Shown: one piece after another, positions 17,001-27,039 of the stretch
Numbering within the stretch: the stretch's first letter is position 1
Layout: every line of letters begins with the position of its first letter
From: Mesostigma viride
Taxonomy: Eukaryota > Streptophyta > Mesostigmatophyceae > Mesostigmatales > Mesostigmataceae
Assembly (NCBI GenBank): GCA_009746045.1
Contig: RPFO01001831.1
Coordinates: 62,001-126,000 of the forward strand
Direction: 5' to 3'
Length of the DNA: 64,000 bases
Notes under the pieces: generated by a model
Told to the model about the DNA's origin: nothing
What the model saw: only the letters and a program-made list of their open reading frames with translations
Database searches by the model: none
Made by a program: the position numbers and the translations under genes

Positions 17001-20000
17001 GCATGATTGTATGGCGACCCGCTTGGGCTTGCCAACCAGTGGCCGTGCTCTCATGATGGTCCGTTTGCGTCCTTCCGGCCTCACAACACCCCATTCCTTT
17101 TCCTGCTCACCCACTCCCGCACCTTGACCCTTTCTCTCTGGTTTGATACCCCTGTCCCTCCCCTACCCCTCGTCTCTCATCTTGTCACCCACCCTTGTCC
17201 TCCCCCCTCGGCCCCCATGTTTCACCCTTCCCATCCTACCACCCACACTTTCCCCTTCACCGGATGCCACACTTCTTTTCACCCCCCCAGAAAGCGCATG
17301 GCGCTGGCGCTGGGCAGCTTCCCCATCCTGGCAGGCATCGAGCTGTGCGCGATGTACCGCGAGATCAAGGCGGTGGAGCTCAAGACACTCAACAAGGTGA
17401 GGGGAGGGGTAGAGGACAGGTGGGTGGGCAACAAGGTGAGAGGGGTAGAGGACACACGCAACCGATGAGAGGGGCAGGGGACACACGCGACCGATGAGAG
17501 GGGCAGGGGGCACACGCAACCGATGAGAGGGGCAGGGGGCACACGCGACCGATGAGAGGGGCAGGGGACACACGCAACCGATGAGAGGGGCAGGGGGCAC
17601 ACGCAACCGATGAGAGGGGCAGGGGGCACACGCAACCGATGAGAGGGGCAGGGGGCACACGCAACCGATGAGAGGGGCAGGGGGCACACGCGACCGATGA
17701 GAGGGGCAGGGGGCACACGCGACCGATGAGAGGGGCAGGGGGCACACGCAACCGATGAGAGGGGCAGGGGGCACACGCAACCGATGAGAGGGGCAGGGGG
17801 CACACGCAACCGATGAGAGGGGCAGGGGGCACACGCAACCGATGAGAGGGGCAGGGAGCACACGCAACCGATGAGAGGGGCAGGGGGCACACGCAACCGA
17901 TGAGAGGGGCAGGGGGCACACGCAACCGATGAGAGGGGCAGGGGGCACACGCAACCGATGAGAGGGGCAGGGGGCACACGCGGGTGGGCAACAAGGTGAG
18001 AGGGGTAGGGGACAGGTGGGTGGGCAACAAGGCGAGGGAGGTGGGGGCAGCTAGGCCACGTACCAGGGTGAAAGGGGGGTGGGGGCTTGCTATTTAACGA
18101 GGGAGACTGGGGAAGCAGATGGGCACTTTGGGGTTCTTGCGGTGCTGAATACTGACGGTCTTCGGGCAGGACTGTGCGGATTCCAGAATGGCGAGCGCAG
18201 AGATGAACCAAACTTTATCCTCGGGCATGGTTCCGTGTCAAACTTTCCTTGCTAGCTACCTCTTAGGATGAAGGTATCCAGTGGGATGATGTTTTATAAC
18301 AGTTTGATGATGTCTTACGATGATACAGTGCCAACTACAAAGTACTTATAACATGATAACATGAACAGTAATATGATCCTGACATTTGAGGTGGCACCTG
18401 ATATGATGTATCGTTGCTACGCCTGCCGCGTTCCTTGTTACGGGTTTTGGTTTTTGCTGCGTGTGCCGGCTGCCAGGAGCGCGCGGAGCTGATCGCGGAG
18501 CACTGGCTGGCGCGGGGCCGTGTGCCCGACCCAAAGGAGGTGTCACAGATGGAGCCCATCCTCTTTCCTGTGCGCGTGGGTAAGTGGGGCATATGGTTGC
18601 GGGTGGGTCGGGGTAAATCGCGTGGGTGAGTGGGGCATGTTTGCGGGTGGGTGGGGGTAAAGCACATGGGTGAGTGGGCCATGGTTGCGGGTTGGTGGGG
18701 GAAGCGCGTGGGTGAGTCGGGCATATGGCAGGCGGGTCGGCGGGTCGGCGGGTCGGCGGGCTGGCGGGCCGGCGGGCCGGCGGGCCGGCGGGTCGGCGGG
18801 TCGGCGGGCCGGCGGGCAGGCGGGCCGGCAGGCAGGCGGGCAGGCGGGCAGGCGGGCAGGCGGGTAGGTGGGTCGGCGCGTCGGCGCGTCGGCGGGTCGG
18901 TGCGTATGTGGGTATGTGGGTATGTGGGTGTGGGTGTCTGTATGTCTGTGCGTGAGGCACCTTGCAGCACCATGTAAGGCCTCAGGGATGTCGTCCAATG
19001 GATTGGCAACTCAAGCGTTCGGCAATCTTGCACAAACAATGTCTCTCATATTTTCTGACCCTCCTATACATTGCCCCAGAATCATAACTTATTTGTGCTG
19101 TGACAGTTGCACGCAAGCCCCCCCCCCAATGGCCCATCCATCGAAACCATCCCTATCGTGTCCCTCTGCCCGGCTCACTAACCGCCCCCCCGCCTCCCCC
19201 CCCTCCACACAATTCCTCCACATCCGCTAATGACTATACTTGATCCCAATACACTCACATTGAAAAACTTGACCGCTTGGTTTGACCACCATGGGTGGCC
19301 GCTCCTCTTGCTGCCCTTCCTCCAGCGGACGGCTTTGCCCCGCTGCGCATCGGCAGCATCGGCGCGTCGGTGAAGACGGTGGAGGAGCTGCGCTGGCTGC
19401 TGGCCACGTACCAAGACGAGCGCTACATGCTGACCTTTCGACCGGGCCGTGGCGGCGACATCAGCATCGGGGGCAGTGGCAGCGGAGGGGGGCATGTGGA
19501 CAGGGGGGCGTCGGCATGGGTCTCGCAGCTCCTGGGGAGAGGCGCGTCGTTCTTGCCGGCAGTTGGTGGCGGATCCCAGGTGTGTGCGCGTGCTCTGGTC
19601 ATATACACGGTAATTTACATAGGTGCGATGCCGATGTGTGATTTTTGCTATGGCGATGCGAGTGCTATGGTGTGTGCATGTGGCGTGCACCCGCCTGGCG
19701 TGGCATACTGACCGTCCGCGGCGGTCAAGTCCTGGCCATGGATCATTCGGTCGCTCTTCCGGACTATGATTCCTGGTCGGGGTCGATTTCTAACATCGGA
19801 GCAGGCGGTGTCTTTTGGCCACTGCACTTGGAAAAGGAGTGGGCACTTGTTCGTGGTTGTAAATGGTTTTTTGTTGTAAGTGGTTTTGTGCTTTAAAGTG
19901 TTTTGCGCCGTAAATGGTTTTGTGTTGTACCTGGTTTTTCTTGTACAATCTTGCGACCTTGGCCCTTGCGATTGGTGCCCTCAAGAATTGATGGGGGGGG

Positions 20001-22345
20001 GTCGCAATGGGAAATAGGAGCTATCCTCCCGGAGCCTTAAGGCATTTTGAGGTGCGGGCTGTGCCGATGGTGGAGTCCCGTGGATGGTGGAGTCCAATTT
20101 GCTCGAATGGCCCGTCAGTGACTCCATGTCATCGCGTCAAAGGAGTGCAACTTGTCGTTCTTTTTTCCTTACTTCCCTACGTGTATGTTTTAAGGGATAC
20201 TGCAACATACGTGTGGTTCGTTCATACCTAGCTGTATGTTTAACGTGACGCTGCAATGTGTGGCTTAATTCCTTACTGCTTGTTCAACGTGATACCGCAT
20301 CTCGGTACCGCATCTCGTGTACTGGGTAGAGGCAGGCTGAATGGCATCGATGGTAATCACAAGCTTGCGGAAGGATTAGTTATTATAAGCTTGCAGAAGG
20401 ATGAGTTATTCGCAAGCTTGCAGAAGGGTTAGTCATCAACACGTTTGTGACGGGACCACTTATTCACAGGGTCGCACTGGCTCCACCTTGAAAGAGGAGT
20501 GTTGGGCATCCGTGCCATGGGTACCCTCCGGCCTCCTCGGTGTGTGCTAGCACAGTGTCTCAGGGATACCAGCAGCTGCTTTCTCCTTGGCCGTGCGCCT
20601 CCTAACACCCCCTCTACACCATCACCGTGCATTGCACATATATACACATATTACATATACATCACCCTCTACACCATCACCGTGCATTACACATATATAC
20701 ACATATTACATATACATCACCCTCTACACCATCACCGTGCATTACACATATATACACATGTTACATATACATCACCCTCTACACCATCACCATACAGCAG
20801 CTATCCCTCTCCAACTGGCATTTCCAAGAGCAGGCTTCCATAGGCAAAATGCACAGGTTCGAAGAGCTTGGAAAGTAGGAAGACGTGCCGTACTGGCTCT
20901 CTGGTTGTTCATGCTCGAGACATCAGGGCACTAGCTGGTGTAATAGCCGTTATTAGGTTCATGCTCGGTGTTTCATATGAGTGTAATGGCCGTACCTAAA
21001 TAGTGTAATGGAGTACCTAAATAGCAGTACCTAAATAGTGTAATGGCGGTAGCCTACTTGCATACTGATGAGCGTGCTTCGGCCCTCAAATACATCGTTG
21101 ACAACTGGTAGCTTGACGATGTGGTAATGCTGGCAATCACCACGCGGCTGCACCTTGCTGTCATGGGACGCTTGCAGGCGCAGATCATGCTGGCGCTGAG
21201 AGAGGATGCCAGGGGCTTGGACGTCCTGCAGGGGCTGCTGCAGGTAACTATGCTGCTATGGCTGCAATTCCAAGCTACCTGGCAGGCGTTGTGGACTCGT
21301 GGTACACCTCATAGGCTATGCACTGCACGGTGTAGATCGTCGTGGTCCATGGCATAGACCAGGGTTGGGCGGAACGGGGTGCCGTTCCGAAATTTCGAGA
21401 TTCCGGGGGTCGGAATTCTGTTCCTTTTCCGTTCCTTGGACTTGCAAAAAATGCATTGGAATTGGGAAGTGGTTGTGTTGCCGGAAATGCGGGATTCCAG
21501 CGAAATGGAACGGCCAGAGCATGGGAAGTAAGAGACCTTCAGGCCATTTCCCTTGGAATTCCCGCCAAACGTGGACGGGTTACAACCCAAACGCGTTGCG
21601 CCGCGCCGCGTTGTATCGCGCCTGGGCGTGCCACATGGCATAACCTGCAAAGATTGCAAGCTTTGAGGACCTCTTAGGACGGTCAGACAGTTCCGTTTCC
21701 GTTTTGCCATTCCAGCGGGTTTGCCCTCGCTTCGTTCCGCCTCCGTTCCGCCACCCCAAAACCCTATTTCGCCCAACCCTGGTATAGACGGTGTTGGCCC
21801 TTGGTGTAGACGGGCTGAATGCCTCTTGTGCATGTTGCACTAATAATAATTGATACCATAATTTAACAGTGTGTCGCATACAATTGCTGCTGTAATTTTG
21901 TCGCACGTCCTCCCGGCCCGTTGGTTGCCCTACACCGACCACGCCCGCCCAGGCGGCGCACCTGCGGCACATGCTGAGGACCAAGGTCCCTGGTGGCGAC
22001 AATGAGACCGCCCCTGGCAATCACTCAGGCTCAGCCTCCTGCCCCGTCGGATCCAAGGGCCAGGGGGCAGCGCGCGATTCCCAAGGACAAGTAGAGCAGC
22101 AGCATGGTACCTTTGGGGATGGTCTTGGTGCCGGATGCAAGAATGACGGTGAATGGTCTGACCCACCCAGCGGCTCCAACATACCCAGCTGGGAGCAGCA
22201 GCTGCTGCTGGAGAGCCGTGCCCGTGCCAAGCGGAGCGTCCCGGGGTTCCTCGATGACCTGGCGGGCCAGCAATGGCACACCAAGAATGTGATGCTGAGC
22301 CCGGCAGAGAGCGTCATGTACTCCTGTCATCCGCCACGCAGCTGA
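2011..22345 (+). CDS. RUS-family (DUF647 / UVB_sens_prot) protein, 3' part, seven exons
   Basis: Exons by splice consensus and phase: 2011-2073, 2975-3051, 17291-17396, 18477-18579, 19326-19579, 21178-21243 and 21953-22345 (TGA). They total 1062 nt, 353 aa, with no frame break at any join. The peptide follows the order of the plant/algal ROOT UVB SENSITIVE family: SENMGDVSAKG, then NLGLGIAILLT, then a hydrophobic ALALGSFPILAGIELCAMY, then REIKAVELKTLNK, then ERAELIAEHWLARGRVPDP, MEPILFPVRV, GASVKTVEELRWLLATY, and REDARGLDVLQ joined to AAHLRHML. Known RUS proteins act in plastid, auxin or vitamin-B6-linked processes; this member's role is unknown. The last exon adds a polar tail of about 130 aa. 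The N-terminal half of the domain and the start codon were not found and should lie left of the window. Intron 2 (3052-17290) is 14.2 kb, mostly satellite. Family call is firm, exon edges fairly sure, subfamily unknown. Confidence 0.85.
2074..2974 (+). other. RUS intron 1
   Basis: Donor GTGAGC at 2074, acceptor CGCCAG ending at 2974. It joins ...AKGT to AQHV in phase 0. Nothing else is seen in it. Confidence 0.7.
3249..16955 (+). repeat. Giant 29/47-bp satellite filling RUS intron 2
   Basis: About 13.7 kb of head-to-tail units in two forms. The short one is 29 bp (for example 8438-8466). The long one is 47 bp (for example 9553-9599) and equals the short unit plus an 18-bp block GTTCCCATGATAYAGTAG. 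The length implies between about 290 and 470 units. Main variant sites are TATC/TGTC, CTGC/CTAC and ATATAG/ATACAG. Long units dominate at 3.3-5.6, 9.45-10.4, 12.6-13.4 and 14.7-15.2 kb; short units dominate at 6.8-9.4, 10.4-12.6 and 13.4-14.7 kb. Every unit ends in the palindrome CACGTG or a near variant. Both array edges carry the rare variant CACGTGGTTTCTATGAT. The array lies between a valid donor (3052) and acceptor (17290). Because 29 is not a multiple of 3 and the short unit has no stop, runs of short units look open in all forward frames; this is not coding. Confidence 0.97.
17391..18050 (+). repeat. 29-bp minisatellite in RUS intron 3, flanked by donor-site copies
   Basis: About 18 copies of a 29-bp unit (GATGAGAGGGGCAGGGGGCA followed by CACGCRACC), roughly 17464-17985. 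The exon end plus donor CAACAAG/GTGAG at 17390-17401 recurs at 17429-17440 and near 17989-18000, with a decayed copy near 18026. The array therefore sits between duplicated donor-like sequences. Period checked at 17464 and 17493. Confidence 0.92.
18571..18720 (+). repeat. 45-bp tandem repeat copying the exon-4 donor
   Basis: The donor CGCGTGG/GTAAGTGGGGC (GT at 18580) is repeated as CGTGG/GTGAGT or CATGG/GTGAGT with GT at 18625, 18670 and about 18712. Spacing is 45, 45 and 42 nt, and the units share GGTTGCGGGTGGG. Confidence 0.8.
18725..18905 (+). repeat. GC-rich GGCGGGYC/GGCGGGCA minisatellite in RUS intron 4
   Basis: Short-period (4/8-bp) array of GGCGGGTC, GGCGGGCC and GGCGGGCA, then GTATGTGG repeats. 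Open frames through it give Pro-Thr-Arg or Gly-Arg-Arg low-complexity peptides and are not genes. Confidence 0.9.
20340..20440 (+). repeat. About 31-bp repeat (CAAGCTTGCAGAAGG), three copies
   Basis: AAGCTTGCRGAAGGRTTAGT-like units in RUS intron 5. No function suggested. Confidence 0.6.
20611..20800 (+). repeat. 55-bp tandem repeat in RUS intron 5
   Basis: Copies start at 20611, 20666, 20721 and (partial) 20776, each beginning CCTCTACACCATCACC and containing TACACATATTACATATACAT. Short open frames here are repeat artefacts. Confidence 0.9.
21360..21781. mobile_element. hAT-like MITE, 422 bp, in RUS intron 6
   Basis: Terminal inverted repeats CAGGGTTGGGCGGAA (left) and CAGGGTTGGGCGAAA (right end read on the minus strand). 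Flanks are GCATAGAC (21352-21359) and GTATAGAC (21782-21789), an 8-bp duplication with one mismatch. CAGGG ends and 8-bp duplications are hAT hallmarks. There is no transposase inside, so it is non-autonomous. Confidence 0.8.
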
Positions 22346-22360
22346 GCTGGCACATGCGCT

Positions 22361-22378
22361 TGTAAATACCTCTTGTAA
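22361..22378 (+). terminator. Possible TGTAA polyadenylation signals of the RUS gene
   Basis: Two TGTAA pentamers (22361 and 22374) lie 16-33 nt after the RUS stop. TGTAA is the usual poly(A) signal in chlorophyte algae. Placement so close to the stop gives a short 3' UTR, so this is only suggestive. Confidence 0.35.
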
Positions 22379-23360
22379 TACCTTTTTTAAGAGCATCTCT
22401 TGATGAAGGTCTTTGGATATTTTTTATCGTGGTCAACCTGCTATGGATCACCTCTCAATCTGGCAGAAGCCGTTTGTCGCAAATGGCTCAACTTGTGCCC
22501 AGGTTTTGTTGAGGCAGACGGCGATGCTTTGGCCATGTTACACTTGTGGTGGTTGCACTGGTAAGTGGTATGTACATGTGCCAATCATGCCTTGCCCACT
22601 CAGCTGTGCAGTGCTTAAAGGAGGCATGCATGGGCTTTGTTGATGCAAGCGCACCAACGTAAACCACTAGGACTCGACGCACTGAATATGGAATATCACA
22701 ATCACATCCAAGCCGGCCCATCCCAGGGCTGCTAGCAGTGTGCCACACTAAGGCATAGAACTAAAATGAGCCGACGAGTTTGTCTTGAGATGCTGCTAAT
22801 TGTCTCAGGGATCTGTCCCGTGTGCGTGTGCTAGCATTTGGGCCTTGCATCGGTCAGCTAGACATTTTTTGGGCTCCAAGTGATACATGGGAGGCAATGT
22901 GCATGCGCATGCATGGAGATTCGTAACCTAGGTACAAATAGTTGTACCATACGGATACAAGTGAATATTGTAATTTTACTAATTTGAACAGGGCATATTT
23001 TGATATACGCTGATCGATGTTGCATAGGTCCATATATGCTGTTCGATCATCTGGTTGGACTGCTCGTTCGATCCATGCTGATAGTATAACAAAAACTTCG
23101 TTCAATATTCATCTCTGTATACCATTCCAAACGAGTCGACATGCATGTACTCCTGAACGTTATCAATTATAAGGAGACAATCAGTTTATGTGTCATGCAT
23201 GTACGATATGATGTATTTCGGAAGGTGAACGGCTTTCATTAATTAATATAAAATAAACGCGAGCTCTCCCGTTGGGGAGTCACGGAGCACCTGTATATTA
23301 AATTAAATTATAACATGTATGAGTCCGTTGGGAGATCATGTAGCACATATTCCCTTCCTG
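22379..23360. other. Intergenic DNA, no gene seen
   Basis: AT-richer DNA between the RUS 3' end and the first LINE remnant. Short open frames lack recognisable features. Confidence 0.5.
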
Positions 23361-23815
23361 GATGGATGGATGTGGATGAAGCCGCGACACCGAAATAGTA
23401 GATAACTCTAAGCTAATCTATCTAAAAAAAAAAACTAACTACTCTACTCAGCAAATCGCCCCTTCCTCTTGAGGGGGGGGGCTTGCCCACAGAGGCTGGC
23501 GTGTGAGCCTGGACAATCGTCTTCCACCTCTTCTTGTTCTGCATAGCAGTCGATCCAAGCAAGAGAGAGGGAGTGAATGCGATGTTCAATTAGCGGGGCT
23601 GGGACCACTAGGTCGGCCAGCAACAGCTGTGGGTAGGTCATGGCATGCTTACCCATCTTTTTAGGAATGTCCTTGGGGCCAGGCCAGGTCAGGATATGCC
23701 GCGCCCTGGCTGGCCAAGCTGCTGGGGGCCGGCCAGACCGAGGTCGGTGTCTACCTGACTGGTGCGAGCAAGATGTCCTACAAATGCTATCCTACGCTGT
23801 CTAATCTCGTCCGAA
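23361..23815 (-). mobile_element. 5'-truncated LINE copy A (3' end)
   Basis: Minus-strand peptide SDEIRQRRIAFVG, then a GKHAMTYPQLLLADLVVPAP-type tail ending KRKGRFAE, matches the LINE 3' parts at 24.7-25.0 kb and 53.8-54.3 kb. It breaks off at a (TAAG)n run at 23815-23838 and ends beside a (GGAT)n tail. The segment 'DEIRQRRIAFVGH' resembles the region after the reverse transcriptase in many LINEs. Confidence 0.75.
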
Positions 23816-24191
23816 GTAAGTAAGTAAGTAAGTAAGTACTTGCGTGTCATGCGCAAAGGCATGCCACCGGCGGAGTACTACTGATGCTAATCTCATTAGA
23901 AAAATAATTACACAAAAGTTTAAACAAATATCGTCTGCATCATCCCCCAACCGTTAAGCACTAGATGGGGATGCAATCCTCATCCGAGCTGTCCTCTACT
24001 GTAATGGCAGACGAGGCGGTAGTGTAGCGGCTATCCTCAGGACCAATAACCTCCAAGGTCTGCGGACTTCTACCCTGGCTAGGCAACGGGCCGCGGGGCC
24101 CGTGGGGAGAAAACATCTCGTCCGAAATGCGAGGCATTAATTAAATTAAAACATGACTCCGTTGGGAGATCATGTAGCACATATTCCTTGC

Positions 24192-24401
24192 TGGATGGAT
24201 GCGGAGGTGGGCGAGGCGGCCGCGAAACCTAGTAGCTAATCGAATCTAGAAAACCCTAGCTACTCTAGTCAGCACAGCGCCCCGGTTCCTCTTGGGGGGA
24301 GGGGGCTTGCCCACAGGGGCTGGCGTGTGAGCCTGGACAATCGCCTTCCACCTCTTCTTGTTCTGCATAGCAGTCCAAGCAAGAGAGAGGGAGTGAATGC
24401 G
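24192..24401 (-). mobile_element. LINE copy B/C, 3' portion, separated by an insertion
   Basis: The 3'-terminal LINE sequence (GATGGATG tail; AGCRCAGCGCCCC; then CTTGCCCACAGGGGCTGGCG) stops at GAGTGAATGCG near 24401. The continuation GTGTTCATTAGCGGGGCTGG resumes at about 24691, so copy B and copy C look like one element. Confidence 0.7.
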
Positions 24402-24690
24402 GTGAGTGAATGCGCCTTAATTAGCCGACGTCTTGAGCCCACCTCACATTTGTAGCATAAGCTATGCGTCAGCCTACCTATGGTATTGCACTGGTTGTAT
24501 TGCACCCACACTAGTGTTGCGCCCCGGCACCATGCCGTGGAGAGAGCGCTCTGTGGCCTGCCCACCTGCGGCAGTGAGAGAAGCTAGGGCGCCCTCCCTC
24601 CTTCTCGCTGTGTATATAGGGTTGAAGGTTCCTTTACTCTGTATTGGCACCCACGTGACGCAGTCACGTGCTTATTAATTAATTAATTAA
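24402..24690. mobile_element. Nested insertion inside the LINE
   Basis: About 290 bp separating the two LINE parts, bounded by AATGCG on both sides. Its inner part (TATTGCACCCACA..., GGCCTGCCCACYTGC, CACGTGACGCAGTC) is related to 25,790-26,000 and weakly to 37.1 kb, so it belongs to a short dispersed repeat family. Confidence 0.6.
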
Positions 24691-25567
24691 TGCGGTGTTC
24701 ATTAGCGGGGCTGGGACCACTAGGTCGGCCAGCAACAGCTGCGGGTAGGTCATGGCATGCTTACCCAACTTTCTAGGAATGTCCTTGGGGCCAGGCCAGG
24801 TACGTACGTCAGGATATGCCGCCCCGGCTGGCCAAGCCGCTGGGGGCCGGCCAGGCCGAGGTCGGTGTCTACCTGACTGGTGCGAGCACGGTGTCCTACA
24901 AATGCTATCCTACGCTGTCTAATCTCGTCGGAAATGCGAGGCATGCCCTGGTACAAAGATTCCAAAGACCTATGTGTGGAAAACCCTACATTCAGGGCCT
25001 GACGTAGCATCCTCAGTTACCGTGCCGTCTAGCTTGGCGGCCAGTGTGTCCGTGAGCGTCCATGCCTCGGCGCCATAGGTGAGCATCGTGAGGACCAGGA
25101 CCTGGAAGAGCATTCGCTTGCGGTGCTCGCCCAGGTCCTTCGAGTGCCAGTAGGTTTTGAGCGAACGATGCCTATAGCCCAGGCCAGGCCGATGCGGATG
25201 TCCGACATCGTCGGCGGTGTCGGGGAGCATGCTCCCCAGCAGTTTGAAGCGATCACGGAGCGGGACCTCCATCCCATCTAGCAGTCGCGGCAGCGGCGGT
25301 CGACTGTACCTAGCCCCAATGACCATCGCCTCGGTTTTGACGCTAATCTCCAGACTCCAACCCCACCGCCCGCGCCTCCAAGCCCAGACAGTCCAGCCAG
25401 GTCTGAATGTGCTCGGGGCGCTCGATGAGGGTGGTATCATCCGCATAAATCAGGTCGGACAGGCGGTAGCCAGGGCCGCCGCGCCCGGCGCCGTGTTCGC
25501 GCACGTTAAGGATGTCAGGGTAAGCATGCATGTATATGTATGTGACGGCATTATACCAGCCATGCAT
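24691..25567 (-). pseudogene. LINE reverse-transcriptase remnant, copy C
   Basis: On the minus strand the reading runs LSDLIYADDTTLIERPEHIQ (RT motif C, YADD), then KTEAMVIGARYSRPPLPRLL, FKLLGSMLPDTADDVGH, HRKRMLFQVLVLTMLTYGAE and MLRQALNVGFSTHRSLESLY. That is the normal order at the C-terminal end of non-LTR reverse transcriptases. The pieces lie in different frames (25.57-25.34, 25.45-24.97, 25.01-24.75 kb), so the copy is dead and 5'-truncated. Confidence 0.85.
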
Positions 25568-25734
25568 GGCTCATTGTGGCCATTTGCTTGCGGCTCAGCC
25601 TATGGCTTGACTGCACGTACCTCACCTTTATAGGCTATAGCATCTGCAATTTGCGTACAGCCTCTGCTCCTGCTGCGCCATATTCATTTCCCTGAGGATA
25701 TCACTTATCAAGGAGACAACCGGCAGGAGAGGAC

Positions 25735-26000
25735 TTATGCTCACGTGACACAGTTGCGTGTAAATCAACTAATTAATAATTAATTGCTCCAGCCTACTTG
25801 TTGTATTGCACCCACAGCTGAGCCCCCACCGTGATCCATGCGGAGATCAGCCCTCTTGTGGCCTGCCCACTTGCATGGGACAGCGAGATCTAAGCTTGGG
25901 CGCCCTAGCTCCTTCTCATTGCATGTGTATAGGGGTTGACAGTAAATCCTTTATTGGTACCCGCGTGACGCAGTCTACATGCTAACTAATGAATCACTGC
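25735..26000. repeat. Short dispersed repeat related to the 24.4-24.7 kb insertion
   Basis: Shares TTGTATTGCACCCACA, GTGGCCTGCCCACTTGC, GGGCGCCCTAGCTCCTTCTC and a GTGACGCAGTC end with the nested insertion. Confidence 0.6.
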
Positions 26001-26260
26001 AGGCTTGTCTCGAATACATGGTTGTCTGCATGTATCCGTCTACATGCTAGTCAACGTGCTTTAATCCATGCACCTCTGGTGCATGAGATATTGCATGCAG
26101 ATATCGTCGAGGTAACGTCCATATGTGCACAGAAAATGTGACACCTTGTAACTTGATGTAGCTAGCACATGCCGAACTAGTGTATTGATTGACTCACGTG
26201 AGTCATCAGTGCATGCATGGGAAGATCTTTTTAAAAACCACCACAACCTTGGGGCACTTT

Positions 26261-26978
26261 TTATTTAGGCCTTACCACTGGTGGGGCCGCAGGCGCCCCG
26301 ATCGCATACCCTAGAGCCGGCACAAAGGCCGATAGTACCACATCCCAGGAGGGGATGTCGAATGTCTCCTCTTGCCTGCAGAGGAGCCCCTGCTTGTCCA
26401 CCGTGTACGTGGTCCGCACGACATAGGGCTTGAGCGTGGGCTTGAAGGGCAGATTCACGCGGCCCTCGAGGCGCCACACGATTAGGATCTGGGTCGGGTT
26501 TATGACCTCTGCAGATATGATGTCCAGCCGCGACACGCTCTGGTCGAATAGCCGGCGCACGCCGTCCGCGTAATTGTCCACACCCACCACGTTCACGGAA
26601 GGGTCACCAAAAAAGAAATCGCTGGCAAACAGGGTGCGGTCGACGTTGCCCGTGATGAACCATTGGTCGCGCTGGATCACGTCGGCGAGCAGGTCCCTGA
26701 GGGCTTTGATTGGCATGCCTATCCTCTTGTTAGCAAGATCTTCCGCGATTGCTGCGCTGCTGGCCAGCCTTGGTTGCCGCCGCTTTGGCAGGAACTTGTC
26801 CAGGAAGGAGTTGAGGGTGTCCTTGTAGCTGATGCCACCGTCAGGGCCATCGCCTCGCTTGCCTTGGGAGCAGACGACCTGCACGCTCCCACATGAAATC
26901 AAGTTCATGGATCCAAATGCAGCGCATGCCTCGCCCAGCCCAGTCAGTGTGTGAAGGGCCTTCTCAACTTCCAATCTA
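26261..26978 (-). CDS. DUF2358/NTF2-like protein, probably plastid, C-terminal exon
   Basis: Stop TAA at 26261-26263. The frame is open to 27037, but the coding exon probably begins after an acceptor (TTTTTCTAG ending about 26979, or GCGTGCAG near 26880). Recognisable core: GMPIKALRDLLADVIQRDQW, then FFFGDPSVNVVGVDNYADGV, ILIVWRLEGRVNLPFKP, YTVDKQGLLCRQEETFDI and PALGYAIGAPAAPPV. This resembles chloroplast DUF2358 / SnoaL-like proteins of plants and algae, which fold as NTF2 alpha+beta cones; their biochemical role is not settled. Upstream residues are polar (KDTLNSFLDKFLPKRRQ). The transit peptide and start codon must be in a 5' exon that I could not place; 27,073-27,309 has an open frame that could contribute. 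AATAAA-like sequence (AAATAAAAAG) follows directly at the stop. Confidence 0.65.
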
Positions 26979-27039
26979 GAAAAAGGCATGTGCAACATGG
27001 CGGAATTAGCATGGAGATACCTACAGCACACAACCATGG

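Noticed and set aside
17163-18211. Long minus-strand Cys/Pro frames across the 29-bp minisatellite
   Set aside because: Repeat artefact antisense to the RUS gene; identical motif in all three frames.
20499-20934. Small His/Tyr/Thr-rich ORFs
   Set aside because: Translation of the 55-bp tandem repeat inside a RUS intron.
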